Of a DNA stretch of 64,000 nt, positions 43,202 to 56,149 are shown in pieces. The position numbers were made by a program, and so were the translations under genes. The stretch is from the NCBI GenBank assembly GCA_965153355.1, contig OZ231127.1, positions 81,716,001-81,780,000 on the forward strand, in the 5' to 3' direction. How positions within the stretch are numbered: the first letter of the stretch is position 1; every line of letters begins with the position of its first letter. The notes beneath the pieces were generated by a model. That model worked only from the letters and a program-made list of their open reading frames with translations. It had not been told where the DNA came from and did not search any database. This DNA is from Flaccisagitta enflata. Its lineage: Eukaryota; Chaetognatha; Sagittoidea; Aphragmophora.

Positions 43202-44905
43202 TTTGCTAAACAAATTGGAAATATTATATGAGGCAAAAGGGTTATACGTTATACGTCTATAATTCTAGAGGCATTTTGTAAAAAATCACTGTTGCAGAAG
43301 CAAACACACATCTATCTGCCCCTCTTCCAGTGACAGTCAGTTGGTCATGATTTTGTTAAATTTTTTGTCAAAGGGCACGCCAATTTGCTCCCTTTTTTCC
43401 TGAACCACTTTTATGAACAACTATCTATATCATGAAAAAAACAAAATGAGTTCAACATGGGCAGGTGCTCACTGTAACCTACATTTTTTTCCTTTGGACT
43501 AGGCACAGACATGTGTACATCAAACTTTGTCATGTACACATGTGCAGGCTTTAAGATTAAAAAAAAACTGGCAGAATCTAAATCAACAAAAAGCCAAAAA
43601 AAGACATAACCCGACCTATCATTCAGCGGCATAAGCAAAACAATATTGTTAATTCTTTTTTGTACAAACCCTTACAATGTGTTGACCTCTTTTTATATGA
43701 GTGATAAGTTTCATTTATATATTACAGTGTGCTGATATATATCATAGGGGTGACGGTGGGTGCAGATGGATGTTATCAAACGCCACAACCTTAATCTTTC
43801 GCGATACATGACACAAGAAATTAGTTTTTCGAATTGTATTACTTAGTGAGACAGTAGTTCCTAATATGTCTTCATACAAGTCCATTTTCCAATGAATCAG
43901 GTAAACCGTCCAACTTAATGAAATGTTCTTTTAAAAAGGAGGCAAGTCTTCGAATCATATTGAAAAGATGTTTAACTTTGAACCCATTCCTCCTTTTTAA
44001 AGGAATATTATTACAAAAGAACAAATTCAAAATAATAATCAAGTCCTTTTTGCATGTTTACACAAAATACGAACTTGACGTCTATGTGATGAGATGTTGA
44101 GAACAGAAAAAAAAACAAAGAAAACATAAACAGCGAGGCTCTTTAACAGTTTCTTTATGAGGCCATCTCATAATTATTGTGATGAACATGTCCATGGTGA
44201 ATGGCATGACACCAAGATGACATCATCCTTTCTAGCCCCCTTTCCTTCAGATCATGAAACAATATTTCCTAAAACAAAGATCAAGGCCTTATAAAATTTA
44301 GCGAGCAAATAATGGTAAAAAAAAAGATGTAATTTAGTTTTGTGAAGTTGAACAAACCGGGGTGAACTCACCAGAAGCAAAAAAATAATAATTTGGTTCC
44401 AAGGAAAGGTTCAAAACAGTATTTAATTTCTGATCAACAAGAGCCCTTCTTACTGTCCCAAAAACATCATGGGAATTTAAAGGTTTAATAGGACAAAGGG
44501 TAGCGGATTAACTCGGAATAGGAGAAAGTTGGATTTGTGTCTACAGGTAATGGTAAATTAATTTATTAGAGTTATTCTCACTCTGATCACAAAATTTATG
44601 CGTAAGTGTAAGGGAGCTGTTGTGATGGTGTTTTCCAATTGACATGGGTTTATGAATTTTACTCGGTTCAAGGAACAGTCAGAAAAAAAATATTACTGAC
44701 ATAATGATCAGGCATAACTTATCTGACAGATCTTGGCAACATCATTTGCATGACTAAAAGCATTTCCTTTGATCATTAGATCTGGGCCAACAAACTTGCC
44801 TTACATTTTAACCCCATAATTCCAAAATATATAAGTTTTAAAGAGGTACAATGACTTTTCCTGAGTTAACCAATGACCTGTTTTACCTTATAGACCGACT
44901 ATTAA
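43202..44905. other. AT-rich, no gene recognised
   Basis: Only short frames without motifs. No tandem array or inverted end was seen. Confidence 0.4.
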
Positions 44906-45121
44906 TTGCAACACGCTTCTGAAAATATCAAAAGAAAGTTTGTTGGCCTTAGCTCGGCATTTCAGCCACCATCCAGAATAAGTTATACTTTTAGTGAACA
45001 CGAGCGATCAAAAGGACTTGAGAGGATCAAAGCTGTCGTCGAGAGACAAAAAGACCTAAACGTGCATTTGGACAAAGAATTAGGACCTTTCGCCAACATA
45101 CCAGTAGCTGTGAAGAGTTGA
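44906..45121 (+). CDS. Possible short coding exon, unknown
   Basis: About 71 codons to a TGA. No ATG start, so at best an internal or last exon (KRKFVGLSSAFQPPSRISYT then a charged helix-like stretch with ERIKAVVERQKDL). GC content is somewhat above the surroundings and composition is protein-like. There is no convincing splice acceptor and no recognised domain. Confidence 0.25.
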   Translation: MQHASENIKRKFVGLSSAFQPPSRISYTFSEHERSKGLERIKAVVERQKDLNVHLDKELGPFANIPVAVKS

Positions 45122-46149
45122 AAAAGATAAAATAGGTGATGCATCATAGAACGATGAAGAAGAAATGGCGAAAACTTATTGCTTAAAATTTTTCCATGTC
45201 CCTGAAGCAACTTTTATATGAATCAACATCTAAGCACAATGTCACTCATATTAGTCATCACAGGCACAGCATTGTCAAGTGGTATCAACCAGGGCTAACA
45301 GCGATAATGGCAATTGTAATGTTAAAGACTTTTTCAGGAGTGTAAATAAGCAGGAAATGCTGAGTAATAGGTGTTAAAGTCAACTTTGTCCATGTAAGCC
45401 CTGGTTGAAGGTGCCAATATCAAAAAATTTTCAACCCAATTTGGCTGAAAAACCTCTTGTTTCTTTATTTTTCAATCTTGATTAAGAATTTTACACAGCA
45501 TATGACTGACTGAAAGTACTGACTCATTACTACTTTTGGCAACCAATCCTGCAGCATGTAAGGGAAAGTGAACGATTGGACTAGTTGGCCTACCTTGAGG
45601 AAAGAGGCCCAATCAAGGGGGAAGATAGCTACAAGTACAAGTTTTTATACCGTCACCCTTTCCACATTCATAAAATCTTAGGTAATAGAATCGTTTATGG
45701 CTAAAATTTCTTTTTTTTTTTAAAGAATTGGGTTGAATCATTTTACGATCTATTACATAATCACAGAGTTAGAAAATCATGTAAGAGACAGGACATAAGC
45801 AGCAGGGCACAGAATGAACCCTAAAATGACATTGCCAAAATAGCAACAAAATGCTTCTACTTTTGCTTCTTATTTGCTGATAAAATTTTGGGTAGTATGA
45901 TGATTCATAGATAGACCAACACTTAATAACCAGTAAAGCTTAGAAAAAGATCCAGAATATCTTTCAGGCCTGTATATTATTGAGTTCCCCCCCCATGGGG
46001 GGAGGGCATCAAAGGGTTTGGAGATGGGGAAGGAAATCAAAGGGGAAAAAAAAGAAAAAAAGATTTTGGAGAAAATGTAACTTTTGGCAGTACTAAATCA
46101 TAAAAACTGATTAGTAAAATATAATTTAACACTATTTAAACCTTAACTA
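45122..46149. other. AT-rich, no gene recognised
   Basis: Contains a CCCCCCCCATGGGGGG palindromic tract at about 45987-46003; otherwise nothing distinctive. Confidence 0.4.
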
Positions 46150-46737
46150 CTACCTAGGACATAAGTCTTCGTTCACCTGAGGGAATCATTCATTTAGACA
46201 TAAAATATACAGAGAAAATATCAATTTTTTAATCAAGTAGCTCAAATTATGTTTTCTCTTGGCTATGATGAGTTCTATTTGTCATGGGGACAATACATTG
46301 AGCTTTTGTAATAGCTATACCAAGATATCTCATCAGAGCTTGATAACAATTATTTCAACCTCCCAATTGCTTTGGTTGGAGTTGCTTTATTGAGCTTAGA
46401 CAATTTTTCTACTGAACTGAGCTCGAGATTTGACAGGATTTTCTTTCTCAAATACATCAAATGTAAAAAATAAGGAAAATGGAAAGATTCCAGTAACAAT
46501 ATCTTCATTCTCATTATCAAAATTGCTCCTATCAAAATAGACATAACATGCTTTCCTCAATTTTAAAAATGACATGTTATCTTTAAATAGTTCTCATTTC
46601 TAAATGCTTTGAGCCACTGGGATGTGATTGGTATCAAATTAAAGATATTTTGAGATAGTTCCAGTTTTTCCACTTACTTCAACTAGAAGTGTAGTTATCA
46701 CTGTTTACAGTTGAACAAAGACTTATGTCCTAGGTAG
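46150..46737. mobile_element. Tc1/mariner-like MITE, 588 bp
   Basis: TIR CTACCTAGGACATAAGTCTT (46150) inverted as AAGACTTATGTCCTAGGTAG (to 46737); similarity continues about 10 bp inward (CGTTCACCTG, CAGTTGAACA). TA flanks both ends. No ORF inside. Confidence 0.8.
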
Positions 46738-47711
46738 TATACTGTTTCAGTGCCTTAAAGGGAAGAAAATCATTGATTTTAAAATGTACTGCGACACATC
46801 GCGGGGAAGAAAATAAAAAGCAGGGGGGGGGGGGGAAAAATCAAAAGCGACTCAATAATATGAGTAGGACGACATTACACCGCAACCAAAATATTACAAC
46901 AAGGACATTAGCCTTAGGAGCTCTTACTGGGGTTTACTGCGCACCCATCACCGCTATCCTTAGAATTATCAAAATTCCATCTCAACCCTTACCAAAGAGC
47001 TGCTCAACAGATACAAATCAATAGCAAGAAAAACCCACAATTGTCAGTTATTTATGAAATGTGCAAGTGACAAAAAAGAGTACCAGATAAGTGTGTTGAA
47101 CTTTGAGGGCGAGGCACATATTCTTTACACCTATCTGATCTTCCGATTGTAAAATGCTCATAAGATCCACAACGTTGAATCAAGATTTTGCCCACTAATC
47201 GAGAATAAACCACCAAGCCGCTCTGAGTCAACCCCAAACTCTTAAGTATAGTAATCATAGTCCAAATTTAAACAAAACAAAACAAATTACCAAAGGATAA
47301 GTGAATTATCAAAAGATAATGTAGTTACCAAAGGCAATGTTGTAAAGCAAATTTGAAGTTGAAATTTGAATGTGAAATGAAATTTAAATGTTGTAAAGCA
47401 AATTTTTGTCACCAAAAACAGTAAACGAACAAAAGGGCTCATATGCGATTCTATTACCTAGCCTAGAGAGGGTGCCATGACCTTCACCTCTTTTGATATG
47501 AATTAGAAGGAGTAATAGCAAAAGGAATTTAGTTTTGAATGTTTTATATTCAAAATTCCTTATCTAGAGCAAGTAACTTGAGTTTTCCATAATGCCTAAA
47601 ACAAATATCCCAAATATCCCAGAGTTTAACTATATCTTTAAAATTCAATTCTAGCTCTACTTCAGAGATATTGCCTCACTTGTCTTAGCAAGCTATTTCT
47701 GGTTATATGAC
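46738..47711. other. AT-rich, no gene recognised
   Basis: A G-run at 46825-46836 and short duplicated words (TTGTAAAGCAAATTT at about 47341 and 47392). No coding evidence. Confidence 0.4.
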
Positions 47712-47936
47712 TTGTTAGCTAAACATCCAATGAAACATCAGACACTCAACAGCCACGCAGTTGATATGTTGTACCTGCTAAGGAGGCAGCTTTCAGGGGA
47801 GTTTTGCTCATTTGAAGAGCGAGTGGAGAGAGCGTTTGTCCCGAAGTGCGAGACGGCATCTTGCCTAGTGAATAACATAATCAAATATTTTTGTAAATAC
47901 ATAAACTTCATTCGGACAAATGCCAGTGTCATTTAG
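47712..47936 (+). CDS. Possible short coding exon, unknown
   Basis: 74 codons to a TAG, first ATG at about 47730. Composition is protein-like (HAVDMLYLLRRQLSG, then an acidic-basic stretch ending in a hydrophobic tail), but no family is recognised. The opposite strand is also open over the same span, which lowers confidence. Confidence 0.2.
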   Translation: MLAKHPMKHQTLNSHAVDMLYLLRRQLSGEFCSFEERVERAFVPKCETASCLVNNIIKYFCKYINFIRTNASVI

Positions 47937-49213
47937 GGTAAATTGGGCATCTCCTACAGTCATGGTAGGTATGAAGATACAGGACTGATCAAACAATATT
48001 GGTTCCATGATTCTCTACTAAAAATGCTAAAATGAGAAGAAGTGGCAATTTTGTACAAAACCATGAATGGTGAGATCTCTGATACTATGAACTCAATAAG
48101 TTAATTAAACTCATCAACTCGTGGCCCCCATTTACCCCATTTGCTCATTTGCACATTCGGACTCAGATATCGTTCCGGACTAAGCGTACTGCCGCTTTCT
48201 TTACCGTTAAAAAAAATTCCCAATTACCTTTATGTTTGTTGACAAAACCCCGCAAATAATAATTCAGCAGCGGCTTGCTTTTGACATGTTTTGATGGATA
48301 CGATCACTGCAGTATTTGAAAAGTTGCCCACGGAATAAAGAAGAAATACAGCTCGTATTTACAAAATTCAAGGGTCGTTTAGATCCCGAGTGAATAAGAT
48401 TAAATAGTCCTTTAAAATCCGTAGTATGGCTAGTGTTAACTAGGTAGTATAGTAGTTGTCCATAGCCGGACAGAAAGCGCAAGTGGTGTTGATGAGTGAA
48501 GTTGATACCTGATAACAATAAATAAAACAGACTTAACATATACTGACGGATCTGGGACGGTTCTGTAATCGAGGATGGGGCATTTCAGTTAGTAGTCCAT
48601 ATGATTCATCGAATGAAACTCAGATTTTTTAGCATTTCTAACCTCTTGGCCAGTGCAGAATCTACGGACGAGATTAAAATACAATGAGTGGCCAAAATCC
48701 CTTTAAGCTCCCCCCCTTCCCCTAACTCACACCTCCGTCATGAGGCTATTGTTATGGGGCGTAATATTCTAAACATATGTTAATATATAAATCTATGAAG
48801 TATTTTCTTTTTGTTCATTATATCATATTTTCTTTGATAGTTTAAGTTCAACAAAATATTGCACAATTCACAAAATGTGCTATATGGGCAATTTTCTAAA
48901 ATTCAACCCAGTACTTGAGAAAGCTCCTTCAGAGGTCTAAATTTTACATTTTGAAAAGGTATTAATATGGATTAAATAAATCACTTTTACATTTTAGGAT
49001 TCTAGATCATAAGTTTGTCACCTTCATGAGATTTATCTTTTGTCACCTTCATGAGATTTATCTTTATCTATTTTAACTATGATTTTGAAACTATGTTGTT
49101 TTAATCAGAGCGATGACTACTTCACTATGAAATTCATCACATTCTTCCATGGCATTGATACAGTCCGGCCATGCTGCTTTTAAAGTTTTTTATCCCTTAC
49201 ACAAGAACATATA
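47937..49213. other. AT-rich, no gene recognised
   Basis: Contains a 25-bp direct duplication (GTCACCTTCATGAGATTTAT at 49017 and 49042). Confidence 0.4.
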
Positions 49214-49442
49214 CTATCTTGCTAATAAATATATCACCATCTCAAAAGAAGCATCAACTTTGGAAAAATGTTGCTCCTAAACAATTAAAGCTATGATTAC
49301 AAGATTAGTCTTATTTTGAATATTTGTTTTAACTTTTTCAATTGTGACCAATCTGGAAATTATAACTTAATTTGTTTACGAGTACCACTATTCCAAAGTT
49401 AAGGCTTCTTTTCAGATGTTGATATACTTATTAGCAAGATAG
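49214..49442. mobile_element. Palindromic MITE, 229 bp, TA TSD
   Basis: CTATCTTGCTAATAAATATA at the left is inverted as TATACTTATTAGCAAGATAG at the right. Arms of about 52 bp pair with few mismatches. TA at 49212-49213 and 49443-49444. Confidence 0.8.
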
Positions 49443-49711
49443 TAGCACCTCATATATGGGCTGCAGAGGGGCTGCTAGAAACTTTGGCCACTACTTTTGG
49501 GTCTTGATATATTTTCATGCCATCTGTATGCTCAATGGCGCACCAGCGCGCGATGGCAATAGCTCACTGTAAGCTTCTAAATAGGATCACTCGTACATCG
49601 TTAAAGCGAAAGACGTAATTTATATTCAGCCAGAGTTCAAGACGGCTCATCGAGAAGATAACGTGCTGACGCGTTAACAAGGGGGGAATAAGTAATGAAA
49701 GTCCCGCGTGT

Positions 49712-49895
<184 letters not shown>

Positions 49896-50805
49896 CCACG
49901 CGCGCGCGCAAATTCAAACACACAGCGAAAAAGAGTAAAAGAATCTGGCGAAAAAGATCAGAGACAGAGGGAGCAAAGGAGAGAAGGAGCGAAGGAACGG
50001 GAGGAAAAGAGAGGAGATCCGGACAGCGCGAGACTTTGAAGGAAGACTTATGGGAGTTATGGGAAGCAAGAAGGGCGAAAAGGCCATCGATGGCATCGAT
50101 GAGGTGATGAGGCAGCAAAAGAAGAGTTAAGTACACTGTACATTAATGCTTACTAGAGTGCCAGTCTCCCAGATAATATTCCGTGGTCATACATCACGCC
50201 ATTAATGCCAATAGTCAAAGGATATACAGTGGACTACTGCCTTATCGGCGCCTGATATAAGAGCATTTCTGATTTAGACATGACTCCTAGGTCCCAAAAT
50301 TTTACAGGCTTTCACAGTGTTAGTTTTCTCTGATTTAACAACACCTGATTTAATAGCTAAACCTGATTTACAGGCGCTATTTTTTAGTTCCATGGAAAAT
50401 TTAAACCTAATTTAAAGATATCAATATATAATTTAATTACTTTGATGATAGTTTTTTTCGTGATTATGATGCACTGAAAATTACCATAGAATTAGCTACC
50501 CAAGCCAGATGAATCATGATTTTCATAAATTCAAATATAACAAAATTTTTTGCTTGGATGTTATCAACTAACATGTGAATATATATATTTTGCATGTAAT
50601 AATTGTAATGAGTCACTTCAGGTCTTGAATCGTGAATTTTATGGTAAAAAAACTAGATAAAATGCAATGGAAATATCCATTTGGGTAATCTTAGGAAATT
50701 CAATCCGGTGCACTTGTATTTTCCCGCAAGGTCAAATCAGCCAAATCTTTAATTCAAGCACACTCGAGTTAAAACATATAAAACCAAGTCCACACTTTGC
50801 CCTAA

Positions 50806-50885
50806 ACCTATCCATAACCCAACCCTATCCCTAACCCTAAAATCCACCCCATCCCTAACCCTAACCCCACCCCTAACCCTAAAAC
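50806..50885 (-). repeat. Interstitial telomere-like repeats
   Basis: Imperfect CCCTAA units (CCCTAACCCTAA, CCCATCCCTAACCCTAACCC) over 80 bp. This equals TTAGGG on the other strand, the repeat of animals and many relatives. Confidence 0.75.
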
Positions 50886-50968
50886 ATTACCCGCGTAACA
50901 ACACCTTAAAACAAAAGACACGGATTGAAATCACTAACGTGACCTCCATTTGTTGTTGTACAATGACC

Positions 50969-51111
50969 CACACAGAATTCCAAATTTGCTTAGAAAATCA
51001 AAATCTCAACAAAATAAGAACATAGCGCGATCCCTAGCTCTGTTACTGAGCGCGCTATGTTCTTATTTCATGGAAATTTTGATTTCCTATGGAAATTTGG
51101 AATTCTGTGTG
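50969..51111. mobile_element. Hairpin MITE, 143 bp
   Basis: CACACAGAATTCCAAATTTG and ACAAAATAAGAACATAGCGC at the left are inverted as GCGCTATGTTCTTATTTCAT and AATTTGGAATTCTGTGTG at the right. The loop is about 20 bp (51030-51049). Confidence 0.75.
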
Positions 51112-51471
51112 AGCTGAAAAAAATCGATTGTTGTTAATTTTTTGCACCTTTTTATAACTTCATGGTTAAAATTTCTTCATTTCTATTTCCCATTCTACAA
51201 TTTGGCTGTAATAGATCATAGATTTTATGTGATTAAACATACTAAGTTTGAAAAAAATAAGGCAGGCAGTAACCAAAATATATATGTTTATGCGATTGGC
51301 TAGTTTGTCCTATGGGTAAATTCCTCTATCTCAAGTTTCAGTGCGTCTTCTCCATTATTCAGCCAACATTCAATATCACAATAAAAAAAAACAAAATTTG
51401 AATTAAAGAATCATACAAATGCATGGAATGAAAATATAAAAAGATACATAGACAGTGAAACAAAGTAGTCA

Positions 51472-51640
51472 TTTTTAGTTGCGGATACGCAACTCTATAA
51501 GAGGCTTTGTCTGTCCATCCGTTAATCCGTCCGTCCGTCCGTCGGTCATGGTGATCGAGTTGGAAAATGTAAAAATGTGCATTTCCGCCCCTGCCCACCC
51601 GTCCGCAACTGGTATTGGCCGAGTGTCCGGCCTTGTTATT
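51472..51640 (-). mobile_element. Family-A element, AGTTGCGGA subtype
   Basis: Minus-strand reading: ACAAGGCCGGACACTCGGCC, 5' motif AGTTGCGGAC, GGGTGGGCAGGGGCGG, ACGG core, CCTCTTATAGAG, hairpin with distal arm ATCCGCAACT and AAAAA exit. Confidence 0.9.
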
Positions 51641-52576
51641 ATTCTTAAGAAGGGTTTGAATCAAAATTAATTTTGTTTTTACTGTTTTGGTATTTTTTAT
51701 CTTGTTAAGTAGTAAAAGTATTTTATACTGTTAAATCAAGCATATCAAAAGCTGTATCTGTAAATCTCTCACTCTACTATACAAATTTTTAAAAAAGTCG
51801 CACTTTTGAATGGTTGATTGCGCCATTGAAAATCAACAAAACTAATTAAAATCTTACACCATTTTGAAGCCCTTGAAAAATTCTTTCATTTGGCGCTAAT
51901 CTGGTATCTCTATCTTTTTTCGTTTAGAAATGGCATTAGTTTGAAGAAAAATGTTGCAAAATTTGTTTTTGCAGTCCATTTTAAAAAAGATGCAAATCAG
52001 CAAAATAGTGTCTGACTTTAGAGAGCTCTAGCTGGGATTGGTCTAGAATGTGAGATAATTTGAAAATCTTAAAAACCATTTTCTCTGATAAATTTTAAAA
52101 ATATTTTTTAAGTCAGTTTTATCAGCAAATAAAAAGGTGCGTCTTTTTTTAAAATTTGCGTAGTATTTGCCAATTGAAGAAGTGCCTACCACTGCTTTCT
52201 ATTGCGCATGTATGTGGGCCTGTTTTATCAAGCTTCAATTTCTAAAAGAAAAAGTAACAAAAATTGGTACTTCAATTTAACAACATTCGGATTTGACAAC
52301 TAAAATTCCCCAGTCCCTTCAAGACCATTATAACAGATTTCCACTGTACGGACATGAAATTTGAATAGATAATACCATTTTAACATTTATGCCAATGGAT
52401 GCACGGACATTTCTTTTAACCTGAGGAATTTAAAAAGTGCGGTAAAAATCACTCTGAAACCAGAGAGTAGTAATGTGAAACTTTATATTTCCTTAAAATA
52501 GTTAATTTTGTTGAATCTCAAACTAGCGTTCACTTGTTTTAGGATTTTTTACAAAAAAGCGAGCAAAAAATGCATA

Positions 52577-53168
52577 ACAAGTCATCCAAGGATCGCACAT
52601 GGTCAGCGGTACCCGATGCCCTGCTTGGAGTGATTAGTTGAAGAATTGATGTGAGAGCAGGGCAGCGGCCCAAAAGGGCCGATGTCCTGTAGGACACAGG
52701 GGTGAATTTCAAGATGTCCTGAGAGGGCATGTTTGAGGCCTCAGTAGCAACTTTCCATGTTATTCAATAGGAATTTTGCATTTTTCTAAATTTTCATCAA
52801 TTTTCTATGTTATTCAATGGAAAAGATGCAATTTTTTACTCTTTTGTAAATTTTTCATATTATTCAATGGGAAGTTTGTATTTTGTCAATTTACCATGTT
52901 ATTCAATGGGAATTTTACATTTTTCTCAATTTTCATCAATTTTCTATGTTATTCAATGGGAAACATGCAATTTTTTATTTTTTTGTAAATTTTCCATGTT
53001 ATTCAATGGGAAGTTTGTTTTTTGTCAATTTCCCATGTTATTCAATGGAAATTTGAGGCTTGAGAAGCTTTGGGGGGGGGGACGTACGGACGTACAGACG
53101 TACGGACGTCTGGAAATTCACCCCTGTGTCCTACAGGACATCGACCCTTTGGGGCCGCTGCCCAAAAA
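52577..53168 (+). mobile_element. Family-B element, complete
   Basis: 5' tail AACAAGTCATCCAAGGATCG and GGTCAGCGGTACCCGATGCC, then GGGCAGCGGCCCAAAAGGGC with GTCCTGTAGGACACAGGGGT. The core is a 60-bp-type minisatellite (CCATGTTATTCAATGGGAA), followed by GTACGGACGTACAGACGTAC and the inverted block ending GGGGCCGCTGCCCAAAAAG. The cleanest copy in the window. Confidence 0.9.
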
Positions 53169-54325
<1,157 letters not shown>

Positions 54326-55269
54326 TTTTTCTTTCTTTCTTTCCAGTAATTCCAAGGTGCAGTCCCACCACCGTCGTCGCGTCGCGGGACTGATGGCTGA
54401 TGTGCAACATAATCCATACACGGCATTTCCTTTTTTTCATCTTTTGCTGGTGATATTCTCGCCCAGTGAAAGAAAGAAAGAAGAAGTATATGAGACCATA
54501 TATGAGAGAGGCCAGGGCTCGCGCGCGTGGTGAAAGAGAGAAAGAGAGAGAGGGAGAAAAAAAAGAAACATAAGTTGCGGGAACGATGGAGGGGAAGAGA
54601 GAGAGAGAGAGCGCAAAGAAGAAGAAGAAGATAATTCCCATGCCACAAGCACGTGAAGCTATGAAGCGCTGAAGATGGAAGACTTGGAGGAAGAGGGGGA
54701 GGAAGAGGAGGAAGAGAAGGAGGAAGTCGAGGTACTAGGGCTCGAGAAGAGAGTTAAAAGGGAAAGGGAAATAACGTGATGGAAATCCCAGGGTATTCGG
54801 ATATCGGCTGTGCCAAGAGGCGTTTCATGACTGCTTGTTGTACTGGTTGACAAGGCCAGATACACGTCATATCAGTAGTCGCTTGCGGGTGGGCAGGCCG
54901 GGGCCATAATGCAGGAGGGAAGGGGCAGTTATGCAGGTGAGCAGGGGCGTAAAATAAGTGGGCGGGGGCTGTTATCTGGCAGGGCAGGGGCGGCATTGCT
55001 CAGAAATCGCTATTCCAGCCAATTTCGCGTAATCCAAAGGACAGACCTACCCATTCATTTTAGTCTTGGTATAGTGAGGGATATTGTTCCACGTGCTCTA
55101 ATCATAGCAAATGACTGAAAATAAAGAAATAAACGGTGTGAAGCAAATTGAAGAAGATGCAGCAGGAAAGGAACGAAATTAAGATGGGAAAAAAATGTGT
55201 ATCGGAAATTAGTAGTAAGTTAAGGAAGAAAGGATGAAAGAAAGAAAGAATGAAAGAAGAAGAGAAAAG
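54326..55269. other. Purine-rich DNA with a family-A 5' end
   Basis: AAGAAAGAAG and GAGGAAGAGG tracts (54470-54740). A family-A 5' block (ACAAGGCCAGATACACGTC, AGTCGCTTGCGGGTGGGCAG) lies at 54851-54900 without a 3' end. No gene recognised. Confidence 0.45.
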
Positions 55270-55430
55270 AAACACGGCCACCAGTTGCGGACGGGTGGGC
55301 AGGGGCGGAAATGCGCGTTTTCCCACTTTTCAACTCGAGCGTGACGGATCGACCGACCAACCAACCAACTGACCGACCGACCGACCGACCGACGGACAAA
55401 GCCTCTTATAGAGTTGCGTGTCCGCAACTA
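55270..55430 (+). mobile_element. Family-A element, AGTTGCGGAC subtype
   Basis: 5' motif AGTTGCGGAC matches distal arm GTCCGCAACT over all ten bases, while the proximal arm reads AGTTGCGTG. ACCG/ACGG core (55350-55396), CCTCTTATAGAG. It ends ...GCAACTA and the next copy begins within the same bases. Confidence 0.88.
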
Positions 55431-55626
55431 ACAAGGCCAACACCTATAAGTCGCGTGCGAGACTTACAGATTGACTTAGAATGATTTAGAATAACTTAGA
55501 ATGACTTAGAATGACTCAGTTTACTCTTAAATGACCTAAAGAAATAAAATTGATAAAAAAAGTAAAAGTGTGACGGACGGACGGACGGACAAAGCGGGGT
55601 GTAGAGTCGCGTGCACGCGACTAAAC
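55431..55626 (+). mobile_element. Family-A element, ATGACTTAGA core
   Basis: ACAAGGCCAACACCTATAAG, TCGCGTGCGA, decamer core (55465-55540), AAGTGTGACGGACGG, GCGGGGTGTAGAG, hairpin AGTCGCGTGCACGCGACT. It is fused tail-to-head with the preceding element. Confidence 0.9.
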
Positions 55627-55662
55627 AGAAAAAGAAAAAGAAAGGAAGAGAGAAAGAAGGAG

Positions 55663-55737
<75 letters not shown>

Positions 55738-55745
55738 AGGAGTGA

Positions 55746-55813
<68 letters not shown>

Positions 55814-56145
55814 CAGAAAAGGGAAGAAAAAAGAAAGAAAGAAAAAGATAAAAAAAACAGAAAAGGAAAACAAAGAAAAACAAAGTAAAGAAAGAAAACA
55901 AGAAAAAAGAAAAACAGGAAAAACAGAAAAACAAGAAGGAAACAGACAAAAAAAAGAAAAAAAGGAAGAAAGAAAGAAAAAGAAAGAGAGAAAGAAAAAG
56001 AAAGAAAGAAAAAGAAAGAAAGAAAAAAGAAAGAGAAAGAAAAAAAGAAAGAAAGAAAAAAAAAAGCGAAAAAAGGAAGAAAGAGGAAAAACGCAAAAAG
56101 GAATGAAGAAACATAGAAAACAAAGGAAAAAAATCCTAAAAGAGT
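55627..56145 (+). repeat. (GAAA)n and A/G-rich tract
   Basis: Pure GAAA blocks at about 55665-55812, then AAAGAAA-rich DNA to about 56135. It directly follows a family-A A-rich exit. Confidence 0.97.
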
Positions 56146-56149
56146 ATGG

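Larger units (their letters stand above)
50227..52346. mobile_element. Possible 2.1-kb pogo-like non-autonomous element
   Basis: CAGTGGACTACTGCC at the left and ATTTCCACTG at the right resemble pogo ends, with TA outside each (50225-50226, 52347-52348). The similarity between the ends is short. The interior holds a telomere-like tract, a hairpin and a family-A copy but no transposase, so this could also be two unrelated half elements. Confidence 0.35.

Noticed and set aside
45987-46003. Short C-run/G-run palindrome as a terminator or regulatory hairpin
   Set aside because: Isolated low-complexity palindrome without an adjacent gene.
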